Shown: positions 48,818-60,098 of the stretch, one piece after another | Numbering within the stretch: position 1 is the stretch's first letter | Layout of the letters: every line of letters begins with the position of its first letter | Source: Breviolum minutum Mf 1.05b.01 | Lineage: Eukaryota > Sar > Dinophyceae > Suessiales > Symbiodiniaceae | Assembly (NCBI GenBank): GCA_000507305.1 | Contig: DF240462.1 | Location: 9,773-73,772 of the forward strand | Length of the DNA stretch: 64,000 nt | Direction: 5' to 3' | Notes under the pieces: model-generated | What the model saw: the letters and a program-made list of their open reading frames with translations, nothing else | What the model was told of the DNA's origin: nothing | Databases searched by the model: none | Program-made: the position numbers and the translations under genes

Positions 48818-48924
48818 GTAGCTAGCTCCTGGTTCACCCTTTTACCAACAGCATCTGCCATTAATTCATTTGCTTGGGTTCTAGGTCACCACTCCTATAT
48901 ATAAATTTTGGTGAACCCCCAAAA

Positions 48925-49062
48925 CAAAACGGGCGCAAATAGCTCAAGGCACGGTACTGTTGGGAAATTCATAATTTGGTGACTCATTTTCTACCCGCAA
49001 TCCGGGCGCAAAAACCCGCAAAAAAGCCGCAAATTGCCGCAAAAACCCGCAAACCCAAAAAG
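48925..49062. repeat. Degenerate AAAACCCGC / CCGCAAA repeat tract
   Basis: Irregular copies of AAAACCCGC, GCCGCAAA and GGGCGCAAA lie between the methyltransferase-like and coiled-coil genes, the same relative place as the ACCCGTA tract in cassette 1. Confidence 0.6.
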
Positions 49063-49190
49063 TGTACATTTAGAATAATTTATGTAATAGCCTTCGAGCA
49101 GATATATAATTTCAGAGTGTGTTTGAAATTTGTTTGGACAATATATGTCTGGATGTAGGTGTCTTTTGGCTTCAGGTCTAGGGGTCTAGT

Positions 49191-52100
49191 ATGTCGGAAC
49201 GGCTTGGATCTACTGAGACTTTAGTTGCAGGGATGGAGCAGGTTACTTTCAAACCTGATGGTGCCACCCCAGCCTTAGCCCGCAAAAGGGAGCTTCAGGA
49301 AAAGATCTTGGCGACCTGTCAGCACAAGATGTTGGATCCAAACGGAGGTTGGGGTTGGTTGGAAGGGAGTTGTAATAGCATGAGTACTACCCTAGGACAC
49401 ACAATGTAATCCTGATCTGGGTGGTCATCTTGTACTTTCATGAAAATTTATATTTATATATATGTGTTGTATCTCCCCTACTCTTCGATATACCTAAGGC
49501 CAGTCAAGAGAGGATTGCACAATTGCGCCGCAAGATGTCCAACCAAGCCAACAATGAACGCCCTGAACATACAGTGCCGGGGGCTCCTCATGTAGCACAG
49601 GAAGCTGGACACTTTAGCGCAGGAAACCCGACAGACCCAGTTGTTCCCCAGAACCCTAATCCCGATACTGCAGGTTCAACAGTTGCCACAACAGTTGCTT
49701 ATGCACCGGGAGCTGCTGGGGAGGTCCCAGTACCTGAGACTGTTCCTGAGTCTGCTAGTGTTGATGTCAAAATCCCACCACCAACTGAAGTTACTGAGTC
49801 AGAAAGGGAAAAGAACTGGCCATCTTTGTGGAAGAGCGATAAGGATGAACCATGTTTTCCCCCAACTGGACCAGTAACCAAGAGCCCTCCACCTGTTCCT
49901 CCGACACCTTTTGCGACCATCCCAGCACCAAGCCCAGAAGAGCCAGAGGGTGTGTCAGAACATGATGGATCTGCTTCCACCACACCACCAGTGGAACCAC
50001 CAGCAAATCCATATTGGAAGTCCCTTGAATATATATATATATATAGCTATAATAAAACATGTGATGTTTTTTTGCAATTTATGGTGTATGATTTTAAGAC
50101 TGATTTTAAGATAGTGGTCGGCAAAATGCTGTATGGATATGTGGGGTTCGTTGTGTACAACGTGTGTCTAAGGTTACGTCGCTATTTCACTCCCAGGGCT
50201 GGGGGGCAGTTGAAGTGTACACCCGAAGCATTGGCTATGTGGAAAACACCATCTGGTCGTGTTTCGGCTGTAGTTCCATTTCTGATACTGAAGTAATGGA
50301 TCAAGTTGTACTTGAGATAGTTAACTTCTAAAGTATCCCCTAGATGAATCCATGCCACTCAGGTAAGGATCTCCAGAAGATGTTTCTGGAGCATGGCAGT
50401 TTCGAGGCAATGGAGATCACTATCAAGAAGAAACATATTGAAAGTGCTTCCAAATCAAAGGCTGGTGGTTGGTTCACAAAAAGTGTACTTGAACACACAC
50501 ACATGTGGACAAAGATCCATGGCCATTATATATGTCGGGTTTTGGTCATGCAACTGCAAGTACGTTATAACTGAATGGCTGAGCATGTTTGTGGATGGTA
50601 TTCTTTCCCCTTATGCATCGTATTCACCCAGTAAAAAACAATCTAAGGAAAATGGTGGATCGTGCTTTCGATTGGGCACAGCAGAACAAGAAGCACCGGG
50701 TTAATCCGGTCCACGGGGAAGCTGAAGCATTTTTAGTGCTCAGTGAGAGCTTCAGCATCAGCAGCACTGATGTGGAAGAAAGCATGCAAAGTGGATCCAT
50801 GATTGTTGAGGACCCCCTAAAAACTTTGAAAAAATGTTTAAACGTTTGATGTATATATCATCGATCTTTTTTTTGACAATGCATGTGCTCTAGGACGATG
50901 CGGGCACCCTCTTAGACAGCAGTGTGCCCCACGTGGATGATAGCGATGATGCCTTGACCTCCGCTCTGGCTGCTTCAGGTGCTTCTGCAGAAGCTCCTGC
51001 AGGTAGTGGGAATCAAATGGGATCTTCGGCTAACGTGATGACCTTCAAGTACCTTGACAAAATTTTGCGGGGGTAAATTGTTGACTTGTCCAACCAATCC
51101 ATGCCACTGCAATTGACTTGTAGACCTCAAGATTCATGCATTGCACCTGTATTGTTAACATATTTCCAGGTTGGCATTCCCACCAGTGGGCAACAATTCT
51201 CCACTGGCTGTTCTTCCCCAGTATGTGCACACACTTGGCAGCAAGATTGACAAGATTTCTCAAGAGCTGGACCGCAATTAATTTTGTTTGAAACTTTTGT
51301 GTATGCATCATTTTGAAAGATGAATTCTATTATAAGTCTACCTAGTGAAATTCGTTGCCCACAGGACCGGCTGAAGTCTGTCAACACAGTGGCTTCCCAG
51401 TCGCTACTAATTTGCATTTATATTGTTGCAATGTTTTGGAGACTCCAGCAAACAACCCACAAAACTGTGTAGCTCCCATTGTCCTTCTTCTGCGAATCTC
51501 GGCAAACTCAGGTTGGTGAAGAACATCACCACTCACCTGAGCAAGATGCAGGAGGTCTATGATAAGCTATCCAATAGCTTGTCAGAGGCCACAGTGGCCC
51601 CTGAATCCTTGGACCAGTGTCTTGGATGGAAGGGGTGCCAATGTGTTCCTGATCCTATAGAAGCATATATATATATATTTACATATAGATTTAAATAAAT
51701 ATAATATATATAAAAAATATATATATATATACAAACATTGTCTATATAAATATATATTGCACATGTACCTAAAAATCTCTCAAGGTATTTATGCATGTAT
51801 GATGTTCAAGCTTCTAATGCATGAAATATGCAATACAAGTACTTGCATATATGATATTGTTTATGCATATATATGTTGTTTAAACGACTTATCCCTTTCC
51901 TGGCAGGAAAGCCCGTGAAGCTATTCAGCGACAGTATGTGCAATGCACCAAACTGGATGTTGCCATGAACAGTTTGCTTCAACGAGGAAAGTATCTTGAC
52001 ATATATCTAGGAGGTGTTGCTGAAACATTAATTCATCTCAAATTTTAACTTCTCACACCAAACAATTGGCTAGATCCAATCTAAGGGGGATGAAGGTATC

Positions 52101-52200
52101 TTCGGCTGCATCGACTGCACCTAGTGAGACTAAACCAAAGGCCAGTGCAAAGGCAAAGGCAAGGGTCAAAAAGACTGCGCCTAAAAAGAGTGAAGCCTAG
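49191..52200 (+). CDS. Dinoflagellate coiled-coil protein with basic tail (copy 2)
   Basis: Exons: a first one from ATG 49191 (MSERLGSTETLVAGMEQVTF), 49499-50019, 50197-50258, 50363 to about 50510, 50648-50810, 50894-51072, 51170-51269, an 11-base microexon 51365-51375, 51512-51634, 51907-51990 and 52074-52200 ending TAG. Most joins keep phase. 49499-50019 is Pro/Glu/Val-rich. The middle carries DLQKMFLEHGSFEAMEITIK and GGWFTKSVLEHTHMWTK, matching the EMRDELKWS block of copy 1, then NPVHGEAEAFLVLSESF. Helical stretches follow, and the tail is Lys/Ala-rich (KASAKAKARVKKTAPKKSEA), as in copy 1. GA donors are likely at 50811 and 51270. An in-phase splice from 48814 to 49190 would fuse it with the upstream gene. 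Function is unknown. Confidence 0.6.
51661..51790. repeat. AT-rich (TA)n tract inside an intron
   Basis: Several ATATAT runs separated by short spacers fill the first part of intron 51635-51906. Similar but shorter TA runs occur in many introns here (for example 47235-47275 and 50029-50046). Confidence 0.75.
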
Positions 52201-52676
52201 TTTTTCTGTGGGCACTCTGCTCACATACTTCACTTTGTTCGTGTTTTGTGTTTGGCCTATCGACGCAAGCATATATCCCATTTCGTAGTTTAGATCCGAT
52301 ATAAGCTAACACATGCATTTTTTCTTTTACGAGTTTTTATGGGGAAGCATTGTGTCTGGTCATGTTGAACACATGCAAAAATTAACATGTGTGTTGCTGC
52401 AACAACGGCAGCAACTTTATGTACCACCTTCCTCTAATTGAAGAGCGGGATGATCTGAGCATCTGAAGAGTCCACCAAAAAGTTGAGTGCCGACCAAGGA
52501 ACCTCAACGCTTGAAGTCCATGAGTTTCCTTCTCCATTTTTCGATCTCCTCTAACTCTACCTGCCAGGTCACCGGGCAAACGATAGTGAAGAAGAACACC
52601 AAGGACCCCCTACATGAATTAAATCAATAGACTTCATTTCAACAAAATAGAGCTTCTTGATCTTTCGGGGTGCGAG

Positions 52677-55484
52677 GAAATCCTGATGATGATTCTGACT
52701 CTGCTGCCGAAGCTGTTTGCGATGATCTAGTTTCATCATTTTCCAAGGGTGTACTTTGGCTGCAACATATCACATCGTAGAACCAGAAAATGTCCACCAT
52801 GAGAATTTCCCCCAAAGTATTAGCTTGCTATCCCCAAGGCTTCTGCCAAAGATCTGATGGGCCAGATTGAGAAAACTCAACGGCTTTTGGAGAAACATGG
52901 ATACTTGGCTAGATTGATGACATTGTGGTCATATCTTTTGTGTGACTTTGTATGCAAATCATGATGCATACCAACTAGCTTAGGAGTCATTGATCCAAAA
53001 ATTGTGGAGCTCTCTTCTATTGCTCGCCGTGATGCTACTTCTTCGAATGTGAGTCGAAATCTGCATAAGTACATTCACAAAAAGGGAAAGACTTTAGAGG
53101 TGCCAATCACTTCAGTCATCATCCCTGTCAAGATGAAGGTGTCCCGTCAGAAAGCTGTTACTAACAAACCATGGCCAGTACTCCATTTGTCCAGCTGGAT
53201 GAAAACTTGCCTTGAGAATGAAGAGTTTGGTGGAAAATTCTTGTTAGGGGGCAACAACATGGACAACCTTGACAAGGCTGAGGCTATGCTGTCTCGATTC
53301 TGGGCCAAGTATGAAAAAGTTCAGGGGGATATGCCACGAGTCCCTCACCGGACCGTCCCATATCTCCTTCATGGAGATGAAGGTCGCGGACAGGTGAAGC
53401 GACCTCTCCTCATCATCAGTTTTCAAGGGTTGATCGGTTGGACTGGGGAGGATCGTGTGAATTCAGTCAAGACCCTCGGTGAAGAAAAAAACATGTTTTT
53501 TAAAATTTGAAGATCGATATATACATGCAAATTCATGGGATATATGGGTCAACGTTTGATGTGTTGGATGCATCTTGTGCTTTGACATATGCATTGTGAG
53601 AGCTCCATAATAATGACCTAAGGAATACATACACTACCCGGCTGCTGTATACACTACTCCCTTCTGAGAACTATGCACCAAAGGGGGCTAGCCTTGATGC
53701 TTTGATGAGAGAACTGGTCACTGATTGCAACAGCCTTTCCACCACCGGTATTGATGTTTCTAAGCTGTTTTTTGGATACTATATTTTTGCAATCTATCAT
53801 GTGCCACTGAAGTGTATTCCCTATATTTCCCTATCAAATCTCCTTTGGTTTTGTTTCCTTTGAGGTTACATGGAAGGGATCAACTTACACGTTCTTCGGC
53901 CGGTACTGCGGCTGCAAGGGTGACTGGCCATTTTTAAGATCTGCATTTTCGCTCTCGAGCGGGTTCACATCGGCAAGGGTGTGCCACATTTGTCCATCCA
54001 CTGTGCCCTGATGAATTTATATCAACTTTGCAGGGATTGTTTTTATATAAGTTTGAGATTTTGAGGCTATAGTTTTGAGAACAAACCACTCACCCATATG
54101 ATCCTTTAACATGTAGCATAGCTGGATATAGCTGGGGTGTTCCCTCCAAGGACTGGTGTGATCTTTCCAGTACAGGGTCAACAAGAACATGGCCACGAAA
54201 TGGTGTTGCCCCTTCCCCTTTTCATGGTGGGAGACCAGCTGCACTGAGAAGCATGTTACCCCAGGGGGACCAGCATATGATCAGAATTGATGTGGCACAC
54301 ACATATGCCATTGCCGGCTGGGGCAAGGACCAGCTCGCCTCTTTGATAGTTCTCTTCGCAGTTCGGTGTGGCCTCTGGGGTGCAGGTGTGTTTGAGGAAC
54401 AACTCAATATGGCATATGATGCATTTTCACATTGGTGCTTTGCAAACAAGAAGACAAGTACCATCTTGGAATTCAGCAAGAAAGAACTCAAGATCACATC
54501 GCTACTTGATGCATTTTTTCTTTCCAAAAACTGTATGTTCTCGTTCAGCTGCATGATATCAACGTTTTTTATATAAAGTCCCAAACATGGGGCTACTTAG
54601 GCTTCAAGACTTCCCGAGAGGATTGGGAAAGGGGTCGGACGCTGCAGTGGTGGGTGCTTGGCTTGGAGAAGTACTTGCAAATGTTAACCCCGAAGACTAT
54701 CCAGTTTCTTGGTATCCAACAGTTAGGGTTGAACAAAAAACCCTATGATCCAAATCTACGATACACTTCACTTTCCTGAAGACCACTTAGGTGGAATGCC
54801 GGGATTTGATTGTGGTTGCAAAATGGGGTATCGCTGCCACCAATTGCTTTTTTCGAATCTTGTACCGGTGCCCTCTATGGCTATCGAGGGCACAAGCGCA
54901 AAAAGCTGTTACAGCAGGTTTTGACATGGCAGTTTCTTGCATCAATATGTTTTGGTTGTAGGTTATGTAGTGTTTCTAATTCGGATTTCCTTAGTTCAAA
55001 TTTATGAAGTGGCCTGAGGAATCCTATGGAGCATTGGCCAGGCTTTCCAAGCAACGTGGGTGGGCATTGTTTTACATGAGGCCAAAGATCCACATGTTCC
55101 AACACATAGTGTCTTTTGGCTGATCTCAACGAAATGATGCAGAAACTTCTTTAAATCCTGCGTTTCAAATCTCACCCCGGGGAGCTAAGGTTGGAAATGG
55201 AATATCAACTCGAATCTGAAGCAACATCTGATATCTTGAATCCAGCTTGTCCTGACCCTGGATTTGTTGAACTTATGGATTTTAGTAAGCTGCAAGCTGA
55301 AACATAACCCTAAAAAACCATACTCTTGAACTTAGGCTTTGCTTGCTGGTCTGATGAGGATTATATCGGCAAAATAGCCCGTGCCAACAGACGATATATT
55401 CACAATACTCCTGTGACATTGGTATTAGCCACCATGACCAAAGTTCTTATCCACTACAAAAGAGAGTGGACCAAAGCCGGTTGA
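52677..55484 (+). CDS. 'HGDEGRG' family protein (copy 2), apparently intact
   Basis: Eleven exons join with consistent phases: 52677-52729, 52839-52911, 52984-53470, 53623-53755, 53865-54002, 54151-54500, 54601-54703, 54791-54931, 54995-55110, 55190-55284 and 55336-55484 (TGA 55482). An earlier exon (about 52568-52600, VTGQTIVKKNTK) is possible. Blocks in order: ASAKDLMGQIEKTQRLLEKH, VPYLLHGDEGRGQVKRPLLI, NTYTTRLLYTLLPSENYAP, GCKGDWPFLR then SARVCHICPST, IDVAHTYAIAGWGKDQLASL, DFPRGLGKGSDAAVVGAWLG, FYMRPKIHMFQHIV and DEDYIGKIARANRRYI. Each block has a counterpart at 7914-9389. GA donors (52912, 53471) and a GC donor (54501) are needed. No catalytic family is recognisable; HGDEGRG and CHIC could form a metal or nucleotide site, but that is speculation. 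Confidence 0.65.
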
Positions 55485-56229
55485 GGACCAGGCAGTTTAG
55501 ATCAAAGCAGAGATGTCAGTGAAGAAAATGACATAGTGTGTGTGCGTGTGCATGCACAGCTGTGTGTGTGGAGGCGGAGGGTAAGGGTCGAGCACTTTTT
55601 TTTCCTCGAGCGTTCTATGTTGGGTTCGTTATGGAAATTTTGAAATCGAGCATCTTTGAAATCGAGCATCCATTTCTGTATCATTTGAAGATCTAGGGAT
55701 ATGATTATTGTACATGTTCAGTAGCAATCAACTACCGTTCAAATGCGTTTGTTGTTGGGAACGGAAATCCATCAAGGAGATGAATTTGATGAATTTGATG
55801 CTGAAACCCCAATTGTTGGGACCGAGCTCAGTAGTTCAATGTGGAAATGGCCCGCATTGAGTTGTAGGTCATGTTTTTCCGGTTATTTTTTTTGATTTTC
55901 GGTTTATCAATGTATCAAGAATTGTGGATCATACACGGCTTTACATCAATTTGCCGAATGATTCTTGAGAATTTGTTGCTGTACAATGCCTGTCAGATGC
56001 AGATAATTATATGTGGGTGCATTTATATTCATAACTGCCGTGATCTTTGATTCTGCATACTGCATTCCCTTCTTGTTCCTGGCCAATATCAACAATATCT
56101 TTGATCCCAGATATATCTACGTCAGGTGAATCAATCATTTCATCATGACCTCAAAAAGCACCTCTACAAGATTCTACAAGACAACATTGTCGTTTTCTTA
56201 AGGTACACATTCTTACACTACACTCATTG

Positions 56230-56354
56230 TACCCTTCCTAAAACTAAGAGCCAATGCCCAAGAAAATGGGTTTTCGGGCCTCAAGGGGGGAAAGGATCGT
56301 CTCCCAAGCACCAAATTTCAGGAATCGCCCGCGATGTTAGTTTCAGGGAGGGTA
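56230..56354. repeat. Family-1 inverted-repeat element, copy i
   Basis: TACCCTTCCTAAAACTAAGA at the left and GATGTTAGTTTCAGGGAGGG plus TA at the right. The core is longer than in the other copies and includes GGAAAGGATCGTCTCCCAAG. Confidence 0.65.
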
Positions 56355-56786
56355 ACATGGGTCCCAATTCTCAAATTGGTCAATCCGGATCAAATTGTTG
56401 GTACTCGTAGCTTCCAAAGATTTTTTGAGAACCAGGCACGTTATGAAACGAACGTTTCATTTTCAGTAGCGGTGTCATGTTGTTCAAGACTTTTCACAGT
56501 CGTTTTCGGAGGATGGTTTCCTAATCTCAAACATTTTCACAAACGAATCTGCAACCAGCGATGGTTCAGGAGCAATTGGGATGATATTCAATTGCTAGTC
56601 CTAAGTGTTTGGAGCTCCGGGAATCTTAAGCAATCATGGAAGTGGACATAGTTGGTAACTACTCTTGCTCCCACAACCATGGTTCAGTGGAACATGGGTG
56701 TATCTCCAAGACTAGTTACCTTGAAGCCATGATTATTGGAAAAAAGGTAATCCAGCATTTCATTCTACACACTTTACAGTTCGTAC

Positions 56787-56885
56787 TACACACCTGAGAA
56801 CGAACATAGCCATGGCCTCTGAAAAATATTGCAAGACGATCCTCTCCTTTTGGAATCGTCACATTTCAAGGGGGGTGTACGATAC
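56787..56885. repeat. Family-1 inverted-repeat element, copy j
   Basis: GAACGAACATAGCCATGGCC near the left end, a core with GCAAGACGATCCTCTCCTTT, and TTTCAAGGGGGGTGTAC at the right end. Confidence 0.6.
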
Positions 56886-57001
56886 ACTGGAAGGACCGAA
56901 AGCTTTACTACAGTAAATGACTTGTTTTGAAGAGAATTGAATAAAAACAATCAAACCCGTGCCCCGCTGTCATCCCATTTGCCATGTCTCTTCATTTCCA
57001 G

Positions 57002-58021
57002 GAACTTGCAATGAATCTCTTGGTGCCGGATCAGGCAGGAAAGACTGGAAAGTCAACAAACATGTGGACCAAATCTACCGGCTTAAATATCTAAGAAAAT
57101 GCACCTTTGGCAAGCGAATCCCATAGTTATCTAACGGATGACTCAAAGGTTTCGAAATAGTTATATAATTCATTGCATTTTGTGAATGAAATTTGTTCCT
57201 GCGAAACATCTATTCTTCACATGAAACAAAGATGTTTCACAATAATTTGGACTTTAGACCCGAAGAACGGGAGATCTCAAAACGTCTCAGCTTACAATAT
57301 GGGCAAGGTTTGGCTGAAGGTTTGATGTTTCAGCTGAGGCTGGCAAGATTTCTGGTGCCTATGAAGGACCTATTCCTTTGGTCAAGGAGGCACCACGTTG
57401 TAAAACAAGGGGTGTGTTTCAATCATAAGTTACCCGTTAAGCCCCCGAAAACTAACATGGCAACGGAACAAACATCAGGTTTAGTAGGAGATACATCTTC
57501 GAATGGTTGGTTTTTTGTTGTCATGTCAGTTTTCCAGGCTGCAGAATCACTAAGTACAAAAGATATTGTAAAATTCTACAATGGACATTAGAAAAATGCC
57601 AAATGTTGAAAAACAACTATCATTTTTTGTTTCAGCAAAACTGGATGTGTTAGCTGGGGATGATTTGATGATTGGAATCATCACAGCTTGCCAGCTTAGA
57701 ATACCTCATGTTGGAATGAGACCCGATGCTTAGGAACTGGAGCGTTTACAGGGTTAGGTATCTAAAACATTCTATTCTAAACCCCCACCACTGAAATTCG
57801 AGAGCTAAGTAGCTACCAGTGGGTTCTTAATCACATCTCCAAGTGATGGTTTATGTTGAGATCTATCACATCTAACTTGTGTTGTTCATGATTTTCCTTT
57901 GATCTCATGTTTCTTTCCTAGCAAAATTCGAACTCTTATGTGAAGCGGACAAGTTGCGCCACACTTCCAAATCTCCCAAGCCCTGTTGTGTTGCCGGTGT
58001 TTGCGCCATTACTTTGAAAGG
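57002..58021 (+). CDS. Candidate exons of an unknown protein
   Basis: Three exon-like units with good acceptors lie here: from 57002 (ELAMNLLVPDQAGKTGKS), from 57636 (KLDVLAGDDLMIGIITACQL) and 57922-58021 (KFELLCEADKLRHTSKSPK, then PCCVAGVCAITLK before GTGTTT). A further open stretch at about 57236-57370 (RPEEREISKRLSLQYGQGLA) may be another exon. The order is plausible for one gene, but the phases are not fully fixed and no family is recognised. Confidence 0.4.
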
Positions 58022-59400
58022 GTGTTTTCCCCGGAACATTCAAACTTATTTAGACCCGAAGTCACCCAAGAGGTGCGAGGAGTTTTTTCTAAACAATCTT
58101 AATCACCCCCCGGGAATTATTCAGGGAGATGATCCAAAATGCCCAACATCTTTCAAATCGATGGCTGAAAAACCCACTTTAACCAGCACTATACATACAA
58201 AGTTCTATCATAATTATTTTAATTATCATCCACCACCAATTGATGTGGTAATGAGAAGTAAAATTGGAATATGATTCCATTGAAACATATTGAAACCACA
58301 GTTTCTTCATAGGCGAATCCCAATTGGGTGGGGTCAGAAAAAAATCTCACCCCGCTGGCGGTTTCAATGGGAAGGCCTTCAATCACACGAGAAGTCTGGG
58401 ATCGACGACCGTGTGTAGGATGACCTCAGTTTGGTGGAGATATCAGTTGAAGGAATTTTGACCTCAGTTTGGTGCTGTTGATAATCTGATTTGTTGACTT
58501 GAAATATCCGGAAGATATTTCGTTAATGTGTTTATAAGTTTTGCATTTTTGTCGTGAATTTTAGATGATATGTTGTGTATATATGAAGGTATGAAATGTT
58601 ACAAGTGAATAGCACAAATGTGTCTTGTCAAATATGGATAAATATGGTTGAAATAGACATGATTCTATACGGTTTCTGCCGATGCCTTTTATCTCAGGCA
58701 TTTGAGATCATGTATCACCTGGCTCATCAGTATGAATGATTCCCAAGGATATGACGCATGTACAGGTTACATTGCTTAAGATTTATAAAGGTTCATTAAT
58801 TTACCATTCCCCACCCCAAAAAAAACACGGCAGCTTCACATCCTTGTCGTACGGATGTCTAATACCTATTCGTTCTATCTCTTGTTTTGAGACGAACTCT
58901 GAGGTTTAAAGCCTCTAACCTTCCCAAAAATAGGGAGTTGAATTGGCTTAGAGGAATCAACTTGAGAAACCTACTGTGGACCCCCTTCTTGTTTGTGTGT
59001 TAACTTGCTGCAATAAGACTTATATTATCATATAAGCACGCCTGACTCCCACTCGAATATTTGAAAAATGCCAGCTAGTAGCTGCATGTATCATTTGTTC
59101 AAGACCTACCAGCCATATAGGGTGTATATACATCTATTACATATGTGCGGTTGTTTTTCAAAATTAAGAGCAATTGCATGTAATAAAGTCCATTATTTGT
59201 GACTCAAACTGACCATTTCGGGATGATTTGGTGTGTCACCATTTGTTACAGTTCGCCATACTTCGACATACAGTATGATGCCACCTGTAAAAAATATGTA
59301 GTCTCAAACATACATATGAAATGTACAAATGTACATAATGCATATTCTTGTCCATATTTCTTTGATTACAGCATATCAACTTTTGATTTCGCTATGTCCA
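58022..59400. other. Non-coding stretch
   Basis: AT-rich sequence with no joinable exon. The frame 57954-58274 continues past the likely donor at 58022 only by chance. Confidence 0.3.
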
Positions 59401-60098
59401 GCCTCTCTTGCCTCTACGCCTTTTTGTTGGGGTCATGGCAACGAAGCTCTTGCAACGGGTATCCTTTGAGGTGGGTTGGGTCAGCCAAGTGCGAAAAGGT
59501 GTGTTTTGATGCCAGGGAAATTGTGTCCCTAGATATAAGTAGGGTTTAAATGCACGGAAACCTATTTAAAGGGCCATTTATAGGGGTTAAGAATCCCATT
59601 GATAACTGGCAATGGCCCAGAGCATTGATATTGTTTCCTACAAGACTGAATCATTCATGATCTATGCCATTTTGGGGGGATGTTTTGATGATATTTGCAA
59701 TGTTTGATTTCAAGGTGTCACATCATTTGTACCCAACGGTTGATTATTTTTTCAAGATGAACATCTTGGAATCTTGAAAAAACTGACAAAAATGTAAGAA
59801 CATGTAAGATGTATACTTTAATTATCAACCATGTTTGTAGAATACCATATCTACACATATTATGATATCTACTTCTTACTAGAAACTTTTGTGTTTTGTT
59901 TGCAATATAACTGCTACCCTGTTGGTGGCTTGAAGAACCATCACCATCCATCACCCATATCACCACCCACACGTGAAGCTGTTGAAAAAAAAAGGCGCCA
60001 AAGTGGACGACGTCATTGAGGATACCACCTCCAGAAACGCGAGTGTTGTTGGGACATTTGCCTACACCATTGTAGCTTGGAGAAGATTGAAGGGTTGA
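59401..60098 (+). CDS. Candidate exons, unknown protein
   Basis: An exon-like unit from about 59401 (PLLPLRLFVGVMATKLLQRV, then SFE before GTGGGT) and a possible terminal exon ending TGA at 60096-60098 (VKLLKKKGAKVDDVIEDTTS, then RNASVVGTFAYTIVAWRRLK). Both are protein-like; that they belong to one gene is a guess. Confidence 0.35.

Larger units (their letters stand above)
55485..57001. other. Non-coding stretch after cassette 2
   Basis: A GT-rich run lies at about 55537-55570. Two family-1 elements follow (listed separately). Short + frames at 56126-56651 lie partly in the repeat elements and are not supported. Confidence 0.35.
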
